A stretch of 64,000 nt of DNA from Rhodothermales bacterium (GTDB lineage: Bacteria; Bacteroidota; Rhodothermia; Rhodothermales; UBA10348): NCBI GenBank assembly GCA_017643395.1, contig JAEPNP010000001.1, positions 1,549,001-1,613,000 of the forward strand, given 5' to 3'. This document shows, piece by piece, positions 60,779-64,000 of this stretch. The translations under genes were made by a program, and so were the position numbers. The notes under the pieces were generated by a model, which was not told the origin of the DNA, ran no database searches, and saw only the letters and a list, made by a program, of their open reading frames with translations. Each line of letters starts with the position of its first letter. The stretch's first letter is position 1.

Positions 60779-63601
60779 ATGCGAGTCCTCCGTCTCGTCG
60801 CGCTTGCGGCGGCGCTGATTGTAGCGCCTGCCAAGGCCCAGGTCCTCGACCTGGGTAGTGAGTTCGTGCTGTTCGTGGATTCCACCAACAGCGCCATTCC
60901 GGATGTGGAGCCCGCGCTCGACGTGGATCCCGACGATGCGGGCAATCCGGTCCTGCGCCTCGACTACGGGCACTGGGCCAGCGTGGCCCTGGCGTTCGAC
61001 GAGGATGTCGGCGCCGATATGACCGGCATGCTCGACAAGACGCTGTTTCTCCGCATGCGGGTCGACACCACGTTTGCATCCCGCGGACCCTGCCGGGCGG
61101 ACGGCGGCAATTGCCTGTCGCTGATCCTCTTCGATTCGTTCTCCCAGCTCCAGACGCGTGAGGCCATACACGACGGCACGGGCGATGCGGGCATGCGCCT
61201 CAAGTGGTTCATTCCCGATTCCCTGCGGGACGGAGCGTGGCACTCGTTGGCCATCCCCCTGCCTCCGGCAACCCTGGCCGAGCTCGAGGCCCAGCGCGCG
61301 AACCTTCCCGCGCTGGCGCAGTCCTGGTACTACACCGGGGCCTTCACTGGCACGTTCGGGATCGGGTGCTGCGGATCGAGCATGCCGACTTCGCAGGACT
61401 CCCTGTGGCGCGAATTCGACTGGAGGCGTGTGGCCCGCATCGGCGTGCATTTTGACTGGTCCGACCAGGAGGCGGGCTCGGTCTACCTGGACGACCTGTA
61501 CATCGGAGATGCCCTTACGGACGTGTCGGATTGGGGCCTTGCAGTGGCCGTCGAGCCGAGCGCAGTCTCGCCCGAGGATCAGGCCGACGATCAGCCTGCA
61601 TCGATCACGCTGCGTTGGAGCGGGCGCCGTGGTGCGCCGCATCAGGTTCAGATTTCCACAGATCCCACCTTCGCCTCCGTGGATCGAGACATGCAGGTTT
61701 CTGCGGACTCCCTGCGTTCGGAAAACCTCTCAGCCTACACGACCTACCACTGGCGCGTGCGCGCGTTCGGTCGCAATCAGCCCACGGCATGGAGCGCAGC
61801 CCGATCGTTCACGGTCGGCGGCATAGGGGCTCCCTCCCTCTCCGCGCCCGCGGAAGCGGCCGTGGCAGATACCCAGCCCAGCTTCAGCTGGACCGAGGTC
61901 AGCGGAGGAATCTCCTATAGACTTCAGGTAGCCACGGATGCGGCATTTACCAGCCTGGTCGTCGACGAGGCCGGCATCCCCGCGCCCCCGTCGGCGGGTT
62001 ACTCACTCGATCCCGGCACCACCTACTTCTGGCGGGTGCGGGCCGAATCTGTTGCCGGTCCCGGGCAATGGTCCACGACAGGCAGTTTCTCGACACGGCA
62101 GGTCCCTCCCGGCGCGCCCTCAGGAAGGTGGCCAGTGTCCGGCACTGTGGATGTGCCCATCACTACGGAACTGCACTGGGACCCCGCCACTCGGGCCGAC
62201 TCGTACGATTTCCAGCTTTCACAACACGCTTCATTCGACTCCCTGGATGCCTCCGCGTCGGTGACCACCACCAGCATGCCGCTCAGCGGCCTCGGGAAGG
62301 GCATCACCTATCACTGGCGCGTCCGGGCGGTCAACACGGGTGGGACCAGTGAGTGGGTGGCCTACTGGTTTCAGACCGAGATGGAAGCGCCGCCGGCGAC
62401 ACGCACGGCCTGGCCGTCGGACGGGGCCGTCGAAACGCCGCTCCGGCTCTTTCTGCGCTGGGATCCAGCCTATCAGGCGCAGACTTATCGCGTGCAGGTT
62501 TCCCAGTCGGTCACCTTTGATCAGGTGTTGGTCGACTCGTCCGGCGTTGCGTCCGATTCGCTGCGAATCGGGCCGCTCAAACCCTATCGTGTGCATTTCT
62601 GGCGTGTCATGGCGGCCAACCGGGGCGGGGAGAGTGCCTGGAGTCCCATCGCAAGTTTTCGCACGTCATCGAACGCGGAGCCGACCGCCGTGGACGATCT
62701 GGGCCAGGTGCTGGAGGACGTGCCGGCAGAGTTCGCGGTGCTCAACAATGACACCGATCCGGAGGGCGATGCGCTCTCCATCGCGTCCCTGACCAGTCCG
62801 GCGTTCGGTTCGGCGTCCATCCGGAACGATACGCGTATTCGCTACCAGCCGGCGCTGGAGTTTTCGGGCGCGGATTCGCTGCGCTACACCGTCTCGGACG
62901 GGCGCGGTGGTGAGGCGAGTGCGTGGCTGCGTATCACGGTATTGCCCGTCGATGATCCGCCCCCGGCCCCGGACATTTTGCTGCCCCAGGCCGGCTCGCA
63001 TGTGTTCATCGAGGGTGACCCGAATCGCCTCCTGCGCGTCACCTGGAACGCAGTGCAGGACGTGGACAGCCCGGAGGTGCGGTACCGCTGGGAGTTCGCC
63101 GCACTGCCCGGCATGTCACCGGTACTTATTTCGCGCGATGTCGGCACCGCCACCATGATCGAGGTGCCTTTCGGCGACCTGGCAGCGGCCCTGACTGCGG
63201 GAGGGATGGCCACGGCCACCTCCGGGACCGCATTTCACCGGGTTGTCGCGACCGACGGACAGAATCTTTCGTTTGGCCTGGCAGCGGCTGTCTCTGTAAC
63301 GCGGGGTCTCATGACCGATGTCGCCTCGGTGGAGTTGCCAACCGAGTTTCGCGCCGGCGTGGCGTTTCCGAACCCGTTCGGCAGGCAGGTGACCGTGCCG
63401 CTGGCCGTCCCGTCCGCTGCTCCCGTGGATATCCGAGTATCCGATGCGCTTGGTCGCGTGGTCTGGAGCGGCGAGCGCCATCTGTCTGCGGGCCATCACC
63501 AGGTCGAGGTGCCGCTGGATACCGTTCCAAGCGGTTTCTACGTCATCGACCTGATCTGGAAGAGCGGCCGGCAGGCCGTGGCTGTCATGAAGGCGCGCTG
63601 A
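60779..63601 (+). CDS. Large secreted adhesin-like protein with fibronectin-type repeats, Ig-like domain and type IX sorting tail
   Basis: The 940-residue protein has a signal peptide (LVALAAALIVAPAKAQ) and an N-terminal carbohydrate-binding-like domain (about 25-260). At least four fibronectin-III-like repeats follow, each with a T-Y-x-W-R-V-R-A type strand: TYHWRVRAFG, TYFWRVRAES, TYHWRVRAVN, VHFWRVMAAN. Next is a tandem-95/cadherin-like domain (LEDVPAEFAVLNNDTDPEGD ... VSDGRGGEA). The end is a type IX sorting domain (VAFPNPFGRQVT, RVSDALGRVVW, VPSGFYVIDL). It is probably a cell-surface or released binding protein. No operon partner. Confidence 0.85.
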   Translation: MRVLRLVALAAALIVAPAKAQVLDLGSEFVLFVDSTNSAIPDVEPALDVDPDDAGNPVLRLDYGHWASVALAFDEDVGADMTGMLDKTLFLRMRVDTTFASRGPCRADGGNCLSLILFDSFSQLQTREAIHDGTGDAGMRLKWFIPDSLRDGAWHSLAIPLPPATLAELEAQRANLPALAQSWYYTGAFTGTFGIGCCGSSMPTSQDSLWREFDWRRVARIGVHFDWSDQEAGSVYLDDLYIGDALTDVSDWGLAVAVEPSAVSPEDQADDQPASITLRWSGRRGAPHQVQISTDPTFASVDRDMQVSADSLRSENLSAYTTYHWRVRAFGRNQPTAWSAARSFTVGGIGAPSLSAPAEAAVADTQPSFSWTEVSGGISYRLQVATDAAFTSLVVDEAGIPAPPSAGYSLDPGTTYFWRVRAESVAGPGQWSTTGSFSTRQVPPGAPSGRWPVSGTVDVPITTELHWDPATRADSYDFQLSQHASFDSLDASASVTTTSMPLSGLGKGITYHWRVRAVNTGGTSEWVAYWFQTEMEAPPATRTAWPSDGAVETPLRLFLRWDPAYQAQTYRVQVSQSVTFDQVLVDSSGVASDSLRIGPLKPYRVHFWRVMAANRGGESAWSPIASFRTSSNAEPTAVDDLGQVLEDVPAEFAVLNNDTDPEGDALSIASLTSPAFGSASIRNDTRIRYQPALEFSGADSLRYTVSDGRGGEASAWLRITVLPVDDPPPAPDILLPQAGSHVFIEGDPNRLLRVTWNAVQDVDSPEVRYRWEFAALPGMSPVLISRDVGTATMIEVPFGDLAAALTAGGMATATSGTAFHRVVATDGQNLSFGLAAAVSVTRGLMTDVASVELPTEFRAGVAFPNPFGRQVTVPLAVPSAAPVDIRVSDALGRVVWSGERHLSAGHHQVEVPLDTVPSGFYVIDLIWKSGRQAVAVMKAR

Positions 63602-63612
63602 GCCACCGCCGA

Positions 63613-63633
63613 GTCCGCGGTCTGACCGCGGAC
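63613..63633 (+). terminator. Strong GC-rich hairpin between convergent genes
   Basis: GTCCGCGGT (63613-63621) and ACCGCGGAC (63625-63633) make a perfect 9-bp stem with loop CTG, flanked by further weak pairing (GCCGA...CCGGC). It lies between the stops of two convergent secreted-protein genes and could end transcription in both directions. It has no T-run of note. Confidence 0.65.
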
Positions 63634-63654
63634 CCGGCGATGGGGACCGTCTTA

Positions 63655-64000
63655 TTACTTGAGCAGGGTCATCGCTCGCGTCACCGAAGCGGACCCGGCC
63701 GTGAGGCGATACAAATAGACGCCTCCCGGCAGCCCGTCAGCCAGCCAGGTGACTTCATGGTCTCCTGCGGCAAACGGCCCGGATGCAAGCGTTGCAACCC
63801 GGCGTCCGAGCGCATCAAATACCTCCAACTCTACCGTTGCAGGGGCGGGGAGGCTCCACGCGATCAAGGTCTGCGGGTTGAATGGGTTGGGGTAGTTCTG
63901 GTCCAGTTGAAACGCCACGGGGGTGGCGGGATCGTCGACGCTCGTGGCCAGGCCCAGCCAGTTGAATCGCACGATCTCCAGTTCATAGACACCGACCGGC
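63655..64000 (-). CDS. C-terminal part of a secreted protein with type IX sorting domain (5' part beyond window)
   Basis: The frame is open to the right edge of the window, so the gene continues beyond it. The last residues seen form a complete Por/type IX sorting domain: QLDQNYPNPFNPQTLIAW, ELEVFDALGRRVATL, HEVTWLADGLPGGVYLYRL, with end TRAMTLLK. Upstream of this there are only about 30 residues (YELEIVRFNWLGLA), so the catalytic or binding part cannot be judged. It is convergent with the adhesin-like gene, with a hairpin between their stops. Confidence 0.85.
   Translation of the reverse strand, partial: PVGVYELEIVRFNWLGLATSVDDPATPVAFQLDQNYPNPFNPQTLIAWSLPAPATVELEVFDALGRRVATLASGPFAAGDHEVTWLADGLPGGVYLYRLTAGSASVTRAMTLLK

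Overview
The window is a 64 kb, high-GC, gene-dense piece of chromosome. No tRNA, rRNA, phage, insertion sequence or CRISPR array was seen. Several signs point to the Bacteroidota/Rhodothermota group, most likely a Rhodothermales-like marine bacterium. Three products carry type IX secretion (Por) C-terminal sorting domains with YPNP/FPNP and 'ALGRRV'-type motifs (27510-29651, 60779-63601, 63655-64000). There is a GLPGLI-family protein and three large outer-membrane barrels with carboxypeptidase-regulatory N-domains. Secreted S9, M20, M23 and beta-lactamase-fold hydrolases are numerous. Strong Shine-Dalgarno sequences are rare. The assignment is inferred from gene content only.

Layout. 1-8 kb: a cut-off secreted amidohydrolase, an FAD oxidoreductase, a putative zinc peptidase, an M23 lipoprotein, a small two-cysteine protein, and an operon for a molybdenum hydroxylase (2Fe-2S subunit, molybdopterin subunit, Fe-S scaffold). 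8-12 kb: a nucleotide-kinase-like protein, NhaA, a second two-cysteine protein, and an SRPBCC/ArsR pair with a palindromic operator. 11.8-22 kb, the most interesting part: an operon of S9 peptidase, ABC ATPase, FtsX-type permease and HlyD adaptor faces a BlaI repressor, a BlaR1-like M56 membrane peptidase and a secreted protein. The last two share a 34-residue SSGD repeat. 22-27.5 kb: a two-subunit aconitase X, a zinc-ribbon protein, a kinase-acetyltransferase fusion, EttA and a small ion channel. 27.5-35 kb: a vanadium haloperoxidase with a sorting tail, a sterol-desaturase-like enzyme, a lipoprotein RidA, a methyltransferase, a TPR-like protein and a minimal ABC pair. 35-45 kb: the GLPGLI protein and three outer-membrane barrels. 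45-64 kb: a glycosylase/ICMT operon, TrhO, two acetyltransferases, S9, beta-lactamase-like and M20 hydrolases, a TetR gene with a double operator, a BNR-repeat protein and secreted adhesin-like proteins.

Genes are packed tightly. At least ten start codons overlap the upstream stop (ATGA, GTGA, TGATG, TAGTG and probably CTGA), and five convergent pairs overlap at their 3' ends. Many genes look like envelope or secretion functions: exported hydrolases, outer-membrane barrels and regulators facing envelope genes. The best candidate for an undescribed system is the BlaI / BlaR1-like / SSGD-repeat unit with its divergent peptidase-exporter operon at 11.8-22 kb.
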